DNA of 64,000 bases, from the NCBI RefSeq assembly GCF_011762155.1, contig NZ_JAASQL010000004.1, positions 62,001 through 126,000 on the forward strand, given 5' to 3'. A program made the position numbers and the translations under genes. Shown in pieces: positions 43,839-52,713 of the stretch. Origin of the DNA: Wenyingzhuangia heitensis (lineage in GTDB: Bacteria; Bacteroidota; Bacteroidia; Flavobacteriales; Flavobacteriaceae). The notes under the pieces are model-generated. The model was not told where the DNA came from, made no database searches, and worked only from the letters and a program-made list of their open reading frames with translations. Numbering within the stretch: the stretch's first letter is position 1; every line of letters begins with the position of its first letter.

Positions 43839-45680
43839 ATGATAGAGTTAGCAGGAATTATTATTTTAGGGATTATAGCACAATGGGCAGCTTGGAAATT
43901 AAAGTTACCTGCTATTTTGCCATTAATCTTAATAGGGTTGATTGTAGGACCTGTTTCTACACTAATTACAGAGGATGGTTCTAAATGGATAGAGCCTGTA
44001 TGGAACGGAACCAATGGTTTGTTTGCAGGAGAAAGTTTATTTTATTTTGTGTCTCTTGCTATTAGTATTATTTTATTCGAAGGAGGGTTAACCCTAAAAA
44101 AGAAAGAGGTTTTAAATGTAGGGCCTTCTATCATTCGGTTAATTACTATTGGTACTATCATTACCTTTTTTGGAGCCGGAATTGCAGTTCATTATTTATT
44201 TCAACTAAGCTGGTCTATATCTTTGTTATTTTCTTCTTTAATTATTGTAACAGGTCCTACGGTAATTACTCCAATTTTAAGAAACATACGATTAAAAAGA
44301 GATGTCTCTGCTATTTTAAAATGGGAAGGAATTTTAATAGATCCTATTGGAGCATTAGTTGCTGTATTGGTTTTTGAGTTTATTAGTGTAGACAACACAA
44401 GCGATTATACTCAAACCGCTATCATAGAGTTTAGTAAAATTGTACTGTTTGGATTTACTTTTGGATTTACTTTTGCTCATGCATTTAATTTTATTTTAAA
44501 AAAGAGCTTAGTTCCTAAATATTTATTGAATGTATTTACACTGGCTTATGTATTGGGAGTTTTTGTATTGTCCGATTCTTTTGCACATGAGTCTGGTCTG
44601 TTGTCTGTAGTAATCATGGGAATGGTTTTAGGAAATATAGACATGCCTCATTTAAAAGAAATTTTAGACTTCAAAGAGTCATTAAGTGTTTTGTTAATCT
44701 CTATTTTATTCATTCTGCTATCTGCTAATATGAATGTTAAAGATTTTGACTTGATAAATAATTGGCAAACTTTGGCTTTGTTTGGAATTATTATTTTAAT
44801 TGTTAGGCCTTTGGGAGTATTTTTAAGTACCAAGGGATCTGGGTTAAAGTTCACCGAAAAAACATTTATTAGTTGGGTAGGGCCAAGAGGGATTGTTGCA
44901 GCAGGAATAGCCTCTTTATTTGGATTAAAGTTGGTGGCAAAAGGAGAAGCAGGGGCAGAGTATATTACTCCGTTGGTTTTTGTAATTGTATTAGGAACCG
45001 TATTGTTAAACGCAACCACTGCAAGATTAGTAGCAAGGTTGTTGGGGGTGTATGTAAGATCTTCTAAAGGGATTTTAATAGTAGGAGCCTCAGAGGTTTC
45101 TAGAGTAATTGCTCAGTATTTAGAAAAAAGAAATAGATATGTAGTGTTAATAGATAACAATGCAGATAAAATTAAACTGGCTCAAGATATGGGCTTAAAT
45201 GCTGAGGTGGTAGATGTGTTTTCTGATGATGTTAGTAACAATATAGAGTTTACAGATATTGGATACTTGTTAGCATTAACAGGAAGTAAAAAAGTAAATA
45301 CACACACAATTCATAGTTTTAGAAAAAGAATAGATGCTTCTTCGGCATTTAGATTCGTATCAGAAACAGAATTAAGTGATGGAAAACGTGATGTGGATGC
45401 TAATTTGTTATCTCTAGAAGATGACTTTATAAGATTTAGTGAGTTGATTAGAGAGTATCCTCAGGTAAATGAGATTAATTTAACATCGCAAGAAGATTTT
45501 ACAGCAAAAAACAAACAATTAACAGAGCAACTTAATACCATACCTTTATTTGTTTCGGATGAAAAAGGTGAGTTATATGTAATTGCTGCAGCTAATGAAA
45601 AAATTAAAATTGGTAAAAACTGCAAATTAATTTATATAGGTGAACCACTGTCTAAAAAACAGGTAGTTATAGATAAATAA
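43839..45680 (+). CDS. Cation:proton antiporter (CPA1) with C-terminal TrkA-N domain
   Basis: 613 residues: about 12 membrane helices (1-400), with the antiporter core region GPTVITPILRNI and WEGILIDPIGALVAVL (the DP pair near 165) and GPRGIVAAGIASL. Then a cytosolic Rossmann/RCK domain (ILIVGASEVSRVIAQYLEKRN, about 409-429, with the DN pair LIDNNADK) that should sense nucleotide. Predicted Na+/H+ or K+/H+ exchange. Monocistronic. Confidence 0.9.
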   Translation: MIELAGIIILGIIAQWAAWKLKLPAILPLILIGLIVGPVSTLITEDGSKWIEPVWNGTNGLFAGESLFYFVSLAISIILFEGGLTLKKKEVLNVGPSIIRLITIGTIITFFGAGIAVHYLFQLSWSISLLFSSLIIVTGPTVITPILRNIRLKRDVSAILKWEGILIDPIGALVAVLVFEFISVDNTSDYTQTAIIEFSKIVLFGFTFGFTFAHAFNFILKKSLVPKYLLNVFTLAYVLGVFVLSDSFAHESGLLSVVIMGMVLGNIDMPHLKEILDFKESLSVLLISILFILLSANMNVKDFDLINNWQTLALFGIIILIVRPLGVFLSTKGSGLKFTEKTFISWVGPRGIVAAGIASLFGLKLVAKGEAGAEYITPLVFVIVLGTVLLNATTARLVARLLGVYVRSSKGILIVGASEVSRVIAQYLEKRNRYVVLIDNNADKIKLAQDMGLNAEVVDVFSDDVSNNIEFTDIGYLLALTGSKKVNTHTIHSFRKRIDASSAFRFVSETELSDGKRDVDANLLSLEDDFIRFSELIREYPQVNEINLTSQEDFTAKNKQLTEQLNTIPLFVSDEKGELYVIAAANEKIKIGKNCKLIYIGEPLSKKQVVIDK

Positions 45681-45718
45681 TTTTTAAATGAACAAGTAAA
45701 GGAGTAAGAAAATAATTG

Positions 45719-45726
45719 TATATTTG
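45719..45726 (+). promoter_or_regulatory. -7 element TATATTTG of rpsP
   Basis: TAnnTTTG followed by GC as in rpsF; 51 bases upstream of the rpsP ATG, giving a leader of about 45 bases. Confidence 0.65.
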
Positions 45727-45746
45727 CACTCTTAAAAATTAATAAC

Positions 45747-45763
45747 GTAGGTCGTGAACCTAC
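45747..45763 (+). promoter_or_regulatory. Hairpin in the rpsP 5' leader
   Basis: GTAGGT - CGTGA - ACCTAC, six paired bases, lying between the promoter and the rpsP ATG (14 bases before it). No T-tract follows. Confidence 0.5.
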
Positions 45764-45776
45764 ACAATTTTAAATT

Positions 45777-46322
45777 ATGTCAGTAAAAATTAGATTACAA
45801 AGACACGGTAAAAAAGGAAAACCTTTTTACTACGTAGTAGCAGCAGATGCTCGTGCAAAAAGAGATGGTAAATTCTTAGAAAAATTAGGAACTTACAATC
45901 CAAATACGAATCCTGTTATCATTGAATTAGATGTTGATGCATCTGTAAAATGGTTAAACGATGGAGCACAGCCTACTGATACTGCAAAAACAATTTTATC
46001 TACTAAAGGAGTTTTGTTAAAAAAACACTTACAAGGTGGAGTTAAAAAAGGAGCTATAACAGAAGAGCAAGCTGAAGCTAAGTTTGCAGCATGGTTAACT
46101 GAAAAAGAAGCTTCTATTCAAGCTAAAAAAGATGGTTTAACTGCTGAGCAAGCTGCTGAAAAAGCAAAAGTTTTTGAAGCTGAAAAAGCTGTAAACGAAG
46201 CTCGTGTTTCTGCTGCAAAAGAAGCTGAAGAAGCTTTAATTGCTGAAGCTAAAGCTGCTGAAGAAGCTGCTAACGCTACAGAAGAAGTTGCTGAAGAGTC
46301 TACAGAAGAAACTGCTGAGTAA
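45777..46322 (+). CDS. rpsP: 30S ribosomal protein S16, long form
   Basis: S16 core of about 80 residues (VKIRLQRHGKKGKPFYYVV, KFLEKLGTYNPN, WLNDGAQPTDTA) followed by about 90 extra residues rich in Ala, Glu and Lys (from about residue 115), probably helical. Such tails are usual in Bacteroidota S16. First gene of the rpsP-rimM pair. Confidence 0.96.
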   Translation: MSVKIRLQRHGKKGKPFYYVVAADARAKRDGKFLEKLGTYNPNTNPVIIELDVDASVKWLNDGAQPTDTAKTILSTKGVLLKKHLQGGVKKGAITEEQAEAKFAAWLTEKEASIQAKKDGLTAEQAAEKAKVFEAEKAVNEARVSAAKEAEEALIAEAKAAEEAANATEEVAEESTEETAE

Positions 46323-46340
46323 TTTCTAAAATACGATTTT

Positions 46341-46868
46341 ATGCATAAGAATGATTGTTTTTATTTAGGTAAAATCGTTAGAAAACACAGTTTTAAAGGG
46401 GAAGTGGTTATCAAATTAGATACTGACGAACCTGAACTTTACAAAAATATGGAATCAGTCTTTGTTGAACACAGCAAAGATCTGATTCCATTTTTTATTG
46501 AAGAAAGTTTGCTGCAAAAAGGAAATCAATTACGTGTGCGTTTTGAAACTGTAGATACAGAACAAGATGCAGATGCTATTATGAATGCAGGAATCTACTT
46601 ACCTCTTCACTTTTTACCCAAATTAAAAGGAAATAAGTTTTATTTTCATGAAGTAATTGGATTTACAGCTGTAGATGTTAATTATGGGGAATTTGGTTCT
46701 ATAACAGGAATTAATGATAGTTCTGCACAAGCATTGTTTGAAATTGATAATGATGGAGTAGGAGTTCTTATTCCAATGATTGATGAATTTATCAAAGAAA
46801 TAGATCGTGATGGAAAGCGTGTTGTTTTAGAAACACCTCCAGGCTTAATAGAGATGTATTTGTCGTAA
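46341..46868 (+). CDS. rimM: 16S rRNA processing protein RimM
   Basis: Assembly factor that binds S19 during 30S maturation. 175 residues: N-terminal RimM domain (FYLGKIVRKHSFKGEVVIKLDTD, 7-29) and C-terminal PRC-barrel (FHEVIGFTAVDVNYGEFG, then IPMIDEFIKEID). 18 bases after rpsP. Confidence 0.95.
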   Translation: MHKNDCFYLGKIVRKHSFKGEVVIKLDTDEPELYKNMESVFVEHSKDLIPFFIEESLLQKGNQLRVRFETVDTEQDADAIMNAGIYLPLHFLPKLKGNKFYFHEVIGFTAVDVNYGEFGSITGINDSSAQALFEIDNDGVGVLIPMIDEFIKEIDRDGKRVVLETPPGLIEMYLS

Positions 46869-46913
46869 CATTCTTAGTAAACATTTGTATTTTTACGTCT
46901 GTAAAATATTTTT

Positions 46914-47609
46914 ATGTTTCAATTCAAACAATTTTCTATTACTCAAGATAAATCAGCCATGAAAGTGGGGACTGATGGAGTTTTATTAGGAGCATGGACT
47001 CCTGTAGAAAAAGCAACACAAATTTTAGATATTGGTACCGGAACAGGATTGATAGCCTTAATGTTGGCACAAAGAAATTCTTTTTCTAATATAGATGCTG
47101 TAGAGATTGATATATCTGCTTGTTTAGAGGCAGAGGAGAATTTTAAGAGCTCTAACTGGAAAGATAGGATAAGTTTGTTTAAAACGTCTATCTCGCTATT
47201 TAAACCGACTATTAAGTATGATTTAATCGTATCTAATCCTCCTTATTACACAGACACCTTTAAATCGGAAAAAACAAAAAGAACTTTGGCTAGACATGTA
47301 GATGGTCTGTCTTTTAAAACACTATTATCTTATTCTAAAAAATGGTTAACAGATAAAGGAATTTGCACATATATTATTCCTTATAAAGAAGAAAATGATT
47401 TTATTTTGTTGGCTTTAGAAATGGAATTGTATTTGATAAAACAAACACGTGTAAAAGGTAGAAAAGAGTTAGAATATAAAAGAAGTTTACTATGCTTTTC
47501 TAAAACACCAGAAGACTGCGAAAAAAAGGAGTTGATTATTGAAATTGATAGACATATTTATACCGAAGATTATATTAAATTAACAGCACCTTTTTATTTA
47601 AAAATGTAA
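46914..47609 (+). CDS. trmN6: tRNA1(Val) A37 N6-methyltransferase
   Basis: SAM-dependent methyltransferase, 231 residues. Starts FKQFSITQDKSAMKVGTDGVLLGAW, with motif I LDIGTGTGLIALMLAQR (about 39-55) and the N6-adenine motif VSNPPYYTDTF (about 105-115). Known members modify A37 of tRNA-Val1. Five bases before the DUF423 gene. Confidence 0.92.
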   Translation: MFQFKQFSITQDKSAMKVGTDGVLLGAWTPVEKATQILDIGTGTGLIALMLAQRNSFSNIDAVEIDISACLEAEENFKSSNWKDRISLFKTSISLFKPTIKYDLIVSNPPYYTDTFKSEKTKRTLARHVDGLSFKTLLSYSKKWLTDKGICTYIIPYKEENDFILLALEMELYLIKQTRVKGRKELEYKRSLLCFSKTPEDCEKKELIIEIDRHIYTEDYIKLTAPFYLKM

Positions 47610-47614
47610 TACCT

Positions 47615-48001
47615 ATGAAAAAATATATAGTACTGGCAGCTCTTAGTGGAGCTACATCTGTAGGTCTGGGAGCTTTTGGGGCTCATGGATTAAGAAATGT
47701 ATTGTCTGAAACGGCATTGAATAGTTTTGCAACAGGGGTTAGGTATCAGGCTATACACAGTTTGTTGTTATTAATTGTAGTGATGTTACCGATAATTTCA
47801 ATTTCTCAAAAAAGAAAAATAGCCAATATATTAATTGCGGGTATTGCAATGTTTTCGGGGTCTATTTATTTATTGGCTCCGGGTTTGGTAGCTGCTAAAT
47901 ATTTGTGGTTTGTAACTCCTTTGGGAGGAACTTTGTTGTTAGCTGCTTGGCTAATGATTGCTTTTTATACACTAAAACAAAAAACGACTTTAGATTCCTA
48001 A
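47615..48001 (+). CDS. DUF423 domain-containing membrane protein
   Basis: 128 residues, four membrane helices. The family signature AFGAHGLRNVLSETALNSFATGVRYQ (about 20-45) and the end LAPGLVAAKYLWFVTPLGGTLLLAAWL are well preserved. Function unknown. Its stop codon lies within the terminator stem. Confidence 0.9.
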   Translation: MKKYIVLAALSGATSVGLGAFGAHGLRNVLSETALNSFATGVRYQAIHSLLLLIVVMLPIISISQKRKIANILIAGIAMFSGSIYLLAPGLVAAKYLWFVTPLGGTLLLAAWLMIAFYTLKQKTTLDS

Positions 48002-48013
48002 AGTCGTTTTTTT
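47981..48013. terminator. Bidirectional terminator overlapping the DUF423 stop
   Basis: AAAACGACTTTAG - ATTC - CTAAAGTCGTTTTTTT between DUF423 and the convergent DUF4296 gene. Confidence 0.9.
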
Positions 48014-48014
48014 A

Positions 48015-48419
48015 TTATTGAATAGAGTCCTTTTTTTTATTGAGCTCTTTTGCTTCTTTCTGTTTTTTTTCTACCTCTTTGGCTAGTTCTTTTTCTACTA
48101 GAGAAAGTTTTTGTTGAAGTTGATTTTCTACTTGTTTTAATACTTCTTCGTGTTGTTTAATATCCGAAGTGTAGTATTTTAAACTATTGTGAAAGCTTAA
48201 AGAGTCTACATTGTATTTTGTATAAATAAGTGAATGGTAGTTTATACTTCTATCTCCGTTTTTATTGACGGAGTTTTTAGCCGTTCTGGCTAAGTAAGAA
48301 TCTGCCAAAATAGTAGCCATTTTATCCTGAGGGATTAAATTATCTGGTTTTTTTGGAATGGTATTACTATCACAAGCAACTATGAATAGAAAAAATAAAG
48401 AGAAAAAGTAAGGCTTCAT
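48015..48419 (-). CDS. DUF4296 lipoprotein
   Basis: 134 residues, lipoprotein signal FFLFIVACDS (Cys 16). Core KPDNLIPQDKMATILADSYLARTA is the DUF4296 pattern; then a coiled-coil C-terminus very rich in Lys and Glu (about 95-134). Function unknown. Last gene of the GT2-pyrC-DUF4296 unit. Confidence 0.85.
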   Translation of the reverse strand: MKPYFFSLFFLFIVACDSNTIPKKPDNLIPQDKMATILADSYLARTAKNSVNKNGDRSINYHSLIYTKYNVDSLSFHNSLKYYTSDIKQHEEVLKQVENQLQQKLSLVEKELAKEVEKKQKEAKELNKKKDSIQ

Positions 48420-48428
48420 AAAATTGTC

Positions 48429-49766
48429 TTATCTGTTAAAAGTGATTCTTTTTCCTTTGTTTTCTTCGTTAAAAACACCATTGTCATAAATAAGGTTTCC
48501 GTTTACAAAAGTATGGGTAATTGAGTTATTAAAAGTAGTTCCTTCAAAAGGACTCCACCTACATTTGTATAAAATATTATCTTTGGTTACGGTCCATTTT
48601 TTTTCTGGATCAATTAAAACCAAATCCGCATAATACCCTTCTTTTACATAACCACGTTTTTCAATTTCAAAAAGTATAGCAGGGTTGTGACACATTTTTT
48701 CAACTACCTTTTCAATTGTTATTTTACCTTGATCAACAAAATTTAACATTGCAGGTAAAGCATGTTGTACTAAAGGACCTCCGCTTGGTGCTTTTGTGTA
48801 GTTATTTTGTTTTTCTTCTAATGTATGTGGAGCGTGGTCGGTTGCTATAACATCAATTCTGTCGTCTAATAAAGCTTTCCACAAGGCTCCTTGGTCATTT
48901 TTTGTTTTAACAGCAGGATTCCATTTTATAAAAGTTCCCTTTTTAGCATAATCATCACTATTAAAGTTTAGGTGATGTACACATACTTCGGCAGTAATTT
49001 TTTTGTCTTTTAAAGGAATGTCATTTCTAAATAATTCTGTTTCAATGGCTGTAGATAGATGAAAAACATGTAATCTAGCTCCTGTTTTTTTAGCTAATTC
49101 AATAGCTTTAGATGAAGATAGATAGCAAGCTTCGGCACTTCTAATAATAGGGTGTTGTGCAATAGGAATTTCTTCTCCGTATTGATCTAGTGCTTTTTGA
49201 AAGTTGTCTTTGATGGTTTGTTCATCTTCACAGTGAACTGAAATTACCATATCGGTTGATGAGAATATTTTTTCTAATACTTCAGGGTTATCTACCAACA
49301 TGTTTCCTGTTGATGAACCTAGAAATAATTTAATTCCAGCAACTTTTTTAGGGTCTGTTTTTAATAATTCCTCTAAATTATCATTAGTTCCACCAAACAT
49401 AAAAGAATAGTTAACATAAGAGTCTTTAGAGGCAATGGTAAATTTGTCTTCTAGTAAGTCTTGTGTAGTAGCTTGTGGTACTGTGTTAGGCATTTCTATA
49501 AAAGAAGTAATTCCTCCAGCAGCAGCAGCTTTACTTTCGGTAGCTATGTTTGCTTTGTGTGTTAGACCTGGTTCTCTAAAATGTACTTGGTCATCTATAG
49601 CTCCGGGAATTAAAAATTTACCTTTCGCTTTTATTACCGTGGCAGATCTAGGAACTTTTATATCTTTTGCAATCGTTTTAATGATTTCGTTTTCAATCAA
49701 AAGATCGCGTTTAAAAATTTTCCCTTCGTTAATAATACTCGCACCTTTTATAACAGTACATCCCAT
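48429..49766 (-). CDS. pyrC: Dihydroorotase (Bacteroidota type)
   Basis: Amidohydrolase of 445 residues in pyrimidine synthesis. IPGAIDDQVHFREPGLTHK (about 55-73) stands where most type I enzymes read IDxHxHLREPG: the first metal-ligand His is Gln. Also present: GIKLFLGSSTGN (candidate carboxylated Lys), VHCEDE, and TDHAPHTLEEK (about 306-316). I remember the DQVHFREPG version as common in this phylum, so it is a lineage trait. It starts three bases after the GT2 gene. Confidence 0.9.
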   Translation of the reverse strand: MGCTVIKGASIINEGKIFKRDLLIENEIIKTIAKDIKVPRSATVIKAKGKFLIPGAIDDQVHFREPGLTHKANIATESKAAAAGGITSFIEMPNTVPQATTQDLLEDKFTIASKDSYVNYSFMFGGTNDNLEELLKTDPKKVAGIKLFLGSSTGNMLVDNPEVLEKIFSSTDMVISVHCEDEQTIKDNFQKALDQYGEEIPIAQHPIIRSAEACYLSSSKAIELAKKTGARLHVFHLSTAIETELFRNDIPLKDKKITAEVCVHHLNFNSDDYAKKGTFIKWNPAVKTKNDQGALWKALLDDRIDVIATDHAPHTLEEKQNNYTKAPSGGPLVQHALPAMLNFVDQGKITIEKVVEKMCHNPAILFEIEKRGYVKEGYYADLVLIDPEKKWTVTKDNILYKCRWSPFEGTTFNNSITHTFVNGNLIYDNGVFNEENKGKRITFNR

Positions 49767-49769
49767 AAT

Positions 49770-50489
49770 TTATTTTTTTGTCAATCCTTTAAATTTCATT
49801 TTTATCACTCCAAAAATAGCTTCACTTATTATAGAGCTATCTAATTTTGAAGTTCCTTTGGTTCTATCGGTAAAGATAATAGCTACTTCTTGAATAGAAA
49901 AATTACGAAGCCATGCTTTAAATTTCATTTCTATTTGAAAAGCATATCCTGTAAAACGAATATTGCTAAAATCAATACTCTCTAGTACTCTTTTTTTATA
50001 ACAAATAAAGCCAGCAGTAGTATCAAATACAGGAATTCCTGTGACGAATTTCACATACTTAGAAGCAGTATAAGATAATATCAATCTTTTAAAATCCCAG
50101 TTAATTACGTTTATTTTGTTGTTAATATACCTGGAACCAATGGCTAAATCTGCTCCTTGTTCACATGCATTAATTAGTCTTGGTATGTCTTTTGGATTGT
50201 GAGAAAAATCTGCATCCATTTCAAGAATATATTCGTAATCTTTTTTTAGAGCCCATAAAAATCCGTGTATATAAGCTTTTCCTAATCCTCTATTTTGGGT
50301 TCTAATTTCTAAATAAAGGTTAGAGTTTGTGTGCTGTAATTGTTGTATTGCTTTTATAGTACCATCTGTAGAATTATCGTCTACAATTAAAATGTGATAA
50401 TTGGCATTAATAGTAAATACAGCATTAATAATAGCGTGGATGTTTTCCACTTCATTAAGTGTTGGTATAATAATTAATGCTTGCTGCAT
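49770..50489 (-). CDS. Polyprenol-phosphate mannosyltransferase-like GT2
   Basis: Family 2 glycosyltransferase, 239 residues from ATG 50489. Starts QQALIIIPTLNEVENI; DDNSTDGT (about 34-41), EMDADFSHNPKDIPRL (the DxD region, about 89-104) and GSRY match dolichol/polyprenol-phosphate mannose synthases. No membrane helices at the C-terminus, as in soluble DPM1-like enzymes. A longer reading from TTG 50510 lies in the -7 box and is rejected. Heads the GT2-pyrC-DUF4296 unit. Confidence 0.88.
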   Translation of the reverse strand: MQQALIIIPTLNEVENIHAIINAVFTINANYHILIVDDNSTDGTIKAIQQLQHTNSNLYLEIRTQNRGLGKAYIHGFLWALKKDYEYILEMDADFSHNPKDIPRLINACEQGADLAIGSRYINNKINVINWDFKRLILSYTASKYVKFVTGIPVFDTTAGFICYKKRVLESIDFSNIRFTGYAFQIEMKFKAWLRNFSIQEVAIIFTDRTKGTSKLDSSIISEAIFGVIKMKFKGLTKK

Positions 50490-50508
50490 ACTTGAATTTT
50501 GTTTTGGC

Positions 50509-50516
50509 AAATTTAC
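50509..50516 (-). promoter_or_regulatory. -7 element TAAATTTG of GT2-pyrC unit
   Basis: TAnnTTTG on the minus strand, 19 bases before the GT2 ATG. Confidence 0.55.
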
Positions 50517-50574
50517 GTTTTTTTATTCCTAATTTTACAGCAACATTTGTACCCTTTTATATAGACTTAATACA

Positions 50575-51228
50575 ATGGCAGAAATCATAGATTTTACATA
50601 TTATACACAGGTAGGAATTGTATTGTTGATTCCTCTATTTTTTGTGTTTCTAATGTGCATGGTAGATTTAAAACGAACGCAATTGCTTTTTAAAAGTTTT
50701 TTTTCTAATCAGTATTTTTATACTTATTCGGTAGATAATATTGCTACCGTATCAGTCTATCATTTTTTTGGACTTGGGTTTGTTTCTACGGTTATATCCT
50801 TGTTTTTAATGCCTTTATTGTATGATAATCAATTTATTTTTATAAATTTTTCACTTCTTTTCTTTAAGGTATTGTTCTTTGTTGTTTTGTATTGTTTGTT
50901 AAAATATATACTGTACGAGTTTTTTTATTTTTTATCAAACAAAAAAAGACATAGTAAACAAATGTTTATACTGGAGACCAGCTATTTAGCTGTTGTGATG
51001 TTAGTTTTATATGTGTTGCTTTTTTATGTTTTTTTACATTTAAATCAACAAAATAATTGGTCTATTATTTTATTAATTAGCGCTTTAGTTTTGTATTTAA
51101 TTAGATTGTTAGCTCTGTTTAGCAATAATAAAAATGTACTCTCAGGTAAATTGTTTTATATAATTTTGTATCTTTGCACACTAGAAATATTTCCGTTTAT
51201 TTATTTGTTTAAGGGCTATATAGAGTAA
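50575..51228 (+). CDS. DUF4271 membrane protein
   Basis: 217 residues with about six or seven hydrophobic helices, rich in Phe, Leu and Tyr, with a conserved YLCTLEIFPFIYLFKG end. The family is confined to Bacteroidota; function unknown. It precedes hemD by seven bases, the usual arrangement in this group. Confidence 0.8.
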   Translation: MAEIIDFTYYTQVGIVLLIPLFFVFLMCMVDLKRTQLLFKSFFSNQYFYTYSVDNIATVSVYHFFGLGFVSTVISLFLMPLLYDNQFIFINFSLLFFKVLFFVVLYCLLKYILYEFFYFLSNKKRHSKQMFILETSYLAVVMLVLYVLLFYVFLHLNQQNNWSIILLISALVLYLIRLLALFSNNKNVLSGKLFYIILYLCTLEIFPFIYLFKGYIE

Positions 51229-51235
51229 GAAAAAG

Positions 51236-51985
51236 ATGAAAGTAAAAACAATATTGGTGTCTCAACCAGAACCTAAATCAGATCAACTGTCTCCGTTTTC
51301 AATATTATCAGAAAAACAAAAAGTTAAAGTAGACTTTAGATCTTTTATACATGTTGAGGGATTAACGGTAAGAGATGTTCGTAATCAAAAAATTGATTTA
51401 AGTAGGTATTCTGCTATTATTTTAACAAGTAGAAATGCAGTAGATCATTTTTTTAGAATTGCAGAAGAAATGAGGTACAAAGTACCAAATGAGCTAAAGT
51501 ATTTTTGTCAATCAGAAGCAGTAGCTTACTATTTGCAAAAATATGTAGTATACAGAAAACGTAAAATTTACGTTGGTAAAAGAAGTTTTCCTGAATTGTG
51601 TGAAGTTATAAAAAAACACAAAACAGAGAAGTTTTTGTTGCCTTCGTCTGATAAGTTAAAAGATACGATTCCAGAAGCATTAAATGAAATGGGGCTTGAA
51701 TGGAAAAGAGCGGACTTATATAGAACTGTAACAAGTGATTTGTCTGACTTAGAAAATGTATTCTATGATGTGTTAGTGTTTTTTAGCCCATCAGGAATTC
51801 AGTCGTTGTTTAAAAACTTTCCTGAGTTTAAGCAAAACAATACAAGGATTGCAGTGTACGGAAATTCAACAGTAAAAGCAGCTACAGAAGCAGGTTTAAA
51901 AGTTGATATTTCTGCTCCATCGCCAGAGAATCCTTCTATGACAATGGCTATTGAAAAATATATTAAAGAAGTAAATAAAAAATAA
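51236..51985 (+). CDS. hemD: Uroporphyrinogen-III synthase
   Basis: Cyclises hydroxymethylbilane in haem synthesis. 249 residues with the two-lobed HemD pattern: AIILTSRNAVDHFF (about 60-73) and VLVFFSPSGIQSLF (about 177-190), then RIAVYGNSTVKAATEAGLKVD near 202-222. Sequence conservation in this family is low, so identity rests on this pattern and on the DUF4271 neighbour. Confidence 0.88.
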   Translation: MKVKTILVSQPEPKSDQLSPFSILSEKQKVKVDFRSFIHVEGLTVRDVRNQKIDLSRYSAIILTSRNAVDHFFRIAEEMRYKVPNELKYFCQSEAVAYYLQKYVVYRKRKIYVGKRSFPELCEVIKKHKTEKFLLPSSDKLKDTIPEALNEMGLEWKRADLYRTVTSDLSDLENVFYDVLVFFSPSGIQSLFKNFPEFKQNNTRIAVYGNSTVKAATEAGLKVDISAPSPENPSMTMAIEKYIKEVNKK

Positions 51986-52004
51986 TTTTTTATTTTTGCA
52001 ACAT

Positions 52005-52039
52005 AAAAAAGAGCCTATTCTAAAATAGGCTCTTTTTTT
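52005..52039 (+). terminator. Terminator after hemD
   Basis: AAAAAAGAGCCTATT - CTAA - AATAGGCTCTTTTTTT. Confidence 0.9.
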
Positions 52040-52057
52040 ATCTAAAAATTTAAAGCA

Positions 52058-52639
52058 ATGTTTCAAATAGGGAAAACCATAGTTTCAGAGGAGGTTTTAG
52101 AAAAAGATTTTGTATGTAATATTTCTGCTTGTAAAGGCGAGTGTTGTGTTGCTGGTGATGCTGGGGCACCTGTTTTAGATGAAGAAATAAAAAAACTTAA
52201 CGAAGTATATCCGAAAATTAAACACCTTTTAAGACCCGAAGGAATTGCTGCAATAGAAGAGCAAGGAACTTATACTACATCTAAGTTTGGAGAGCATGAA
52301 ACAACTTTGGTAAATAATAAAGAATGTGCTTTTGTAACTTTTGATGAAAAAGGAATTACATCATGTGGAATAGAACAGGGTTATAATAAAGGTTTGGTAG
52401 ATTGGAAAAAACCAATTTCTTGTCATTTGTATCCTATCCGAGTTCAGGATTATTCTGAGTTTTCTGCAGTGAATTATAACACTTGGGATATTTGTGATGA
52501 TGCTTGTACATTAGGAAAAGAACTACAGGTGCCGGTGTATAAATTTTTAAAAAATGCACTAATTTTAAAATTTGGAGAAAATTGGTACATGGAGTTAGAA
52601 AAAGTTGCAGAAGAATGGAAAAAACAAAAAACTAAATAA
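52058..52639 (+). CDS. DUF3109 (YkgJ-like Cys cluster) family protein
   Basis: 193 residues, no signal peptide. An eight-Cys pattern: CNISACKGECC at residues about 22-32, then CAFVTF, CGIEQG, CHLYPIR and DICDDAC. Such clusters are expected to bind zinc or an iron-sulfur centre. Function unknown. Ends before a long palindromic terminator. Confidence 0.85.
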   Translation: MFQIGKTIVSEEVLEKDFVCNISACKGECCVAGDAGAPVLDEEIKKLNEVYPKIKHLLRPEGIAAIEEQGTYTTSKFGEHETTLVNNKECAFVTFDEKGITSCGIEQGYNKGLVDWKKPISCHLYPIRVQDYSEFSAVNYNTWDICDDACTLGKELQVPVYKFLKNALILKFGENWYMELEKVAEEWKKQKTK

Positions 52640-52656
52640 TTCTATTTTTTAGTTTA

Positions 52657-52704
52657 CATAAAACAAAAGGCTCAAAATTTTAATTTTGAGCCTTTTGTTT
52701 TATG
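52657..52704. terminator. Long perfect palindrome, bidirectional terminator
   Basis: 48 bases: arms of 23 bases with a two-base centre, all paired, core AAAAGGCTCAAAATT. Shared by the DUF3109 gene and the convergent nrdA (short form). Confidence 0.92.
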
Positions 52705-52713
52705 TGTTTAGTT

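Noticed and set aside
44648-45019. Minus-strand 123-residue frame opposite the antiporter gene
   Set aside because: Antisense shadow of a conserved membrane protein gene; no start context or family match.
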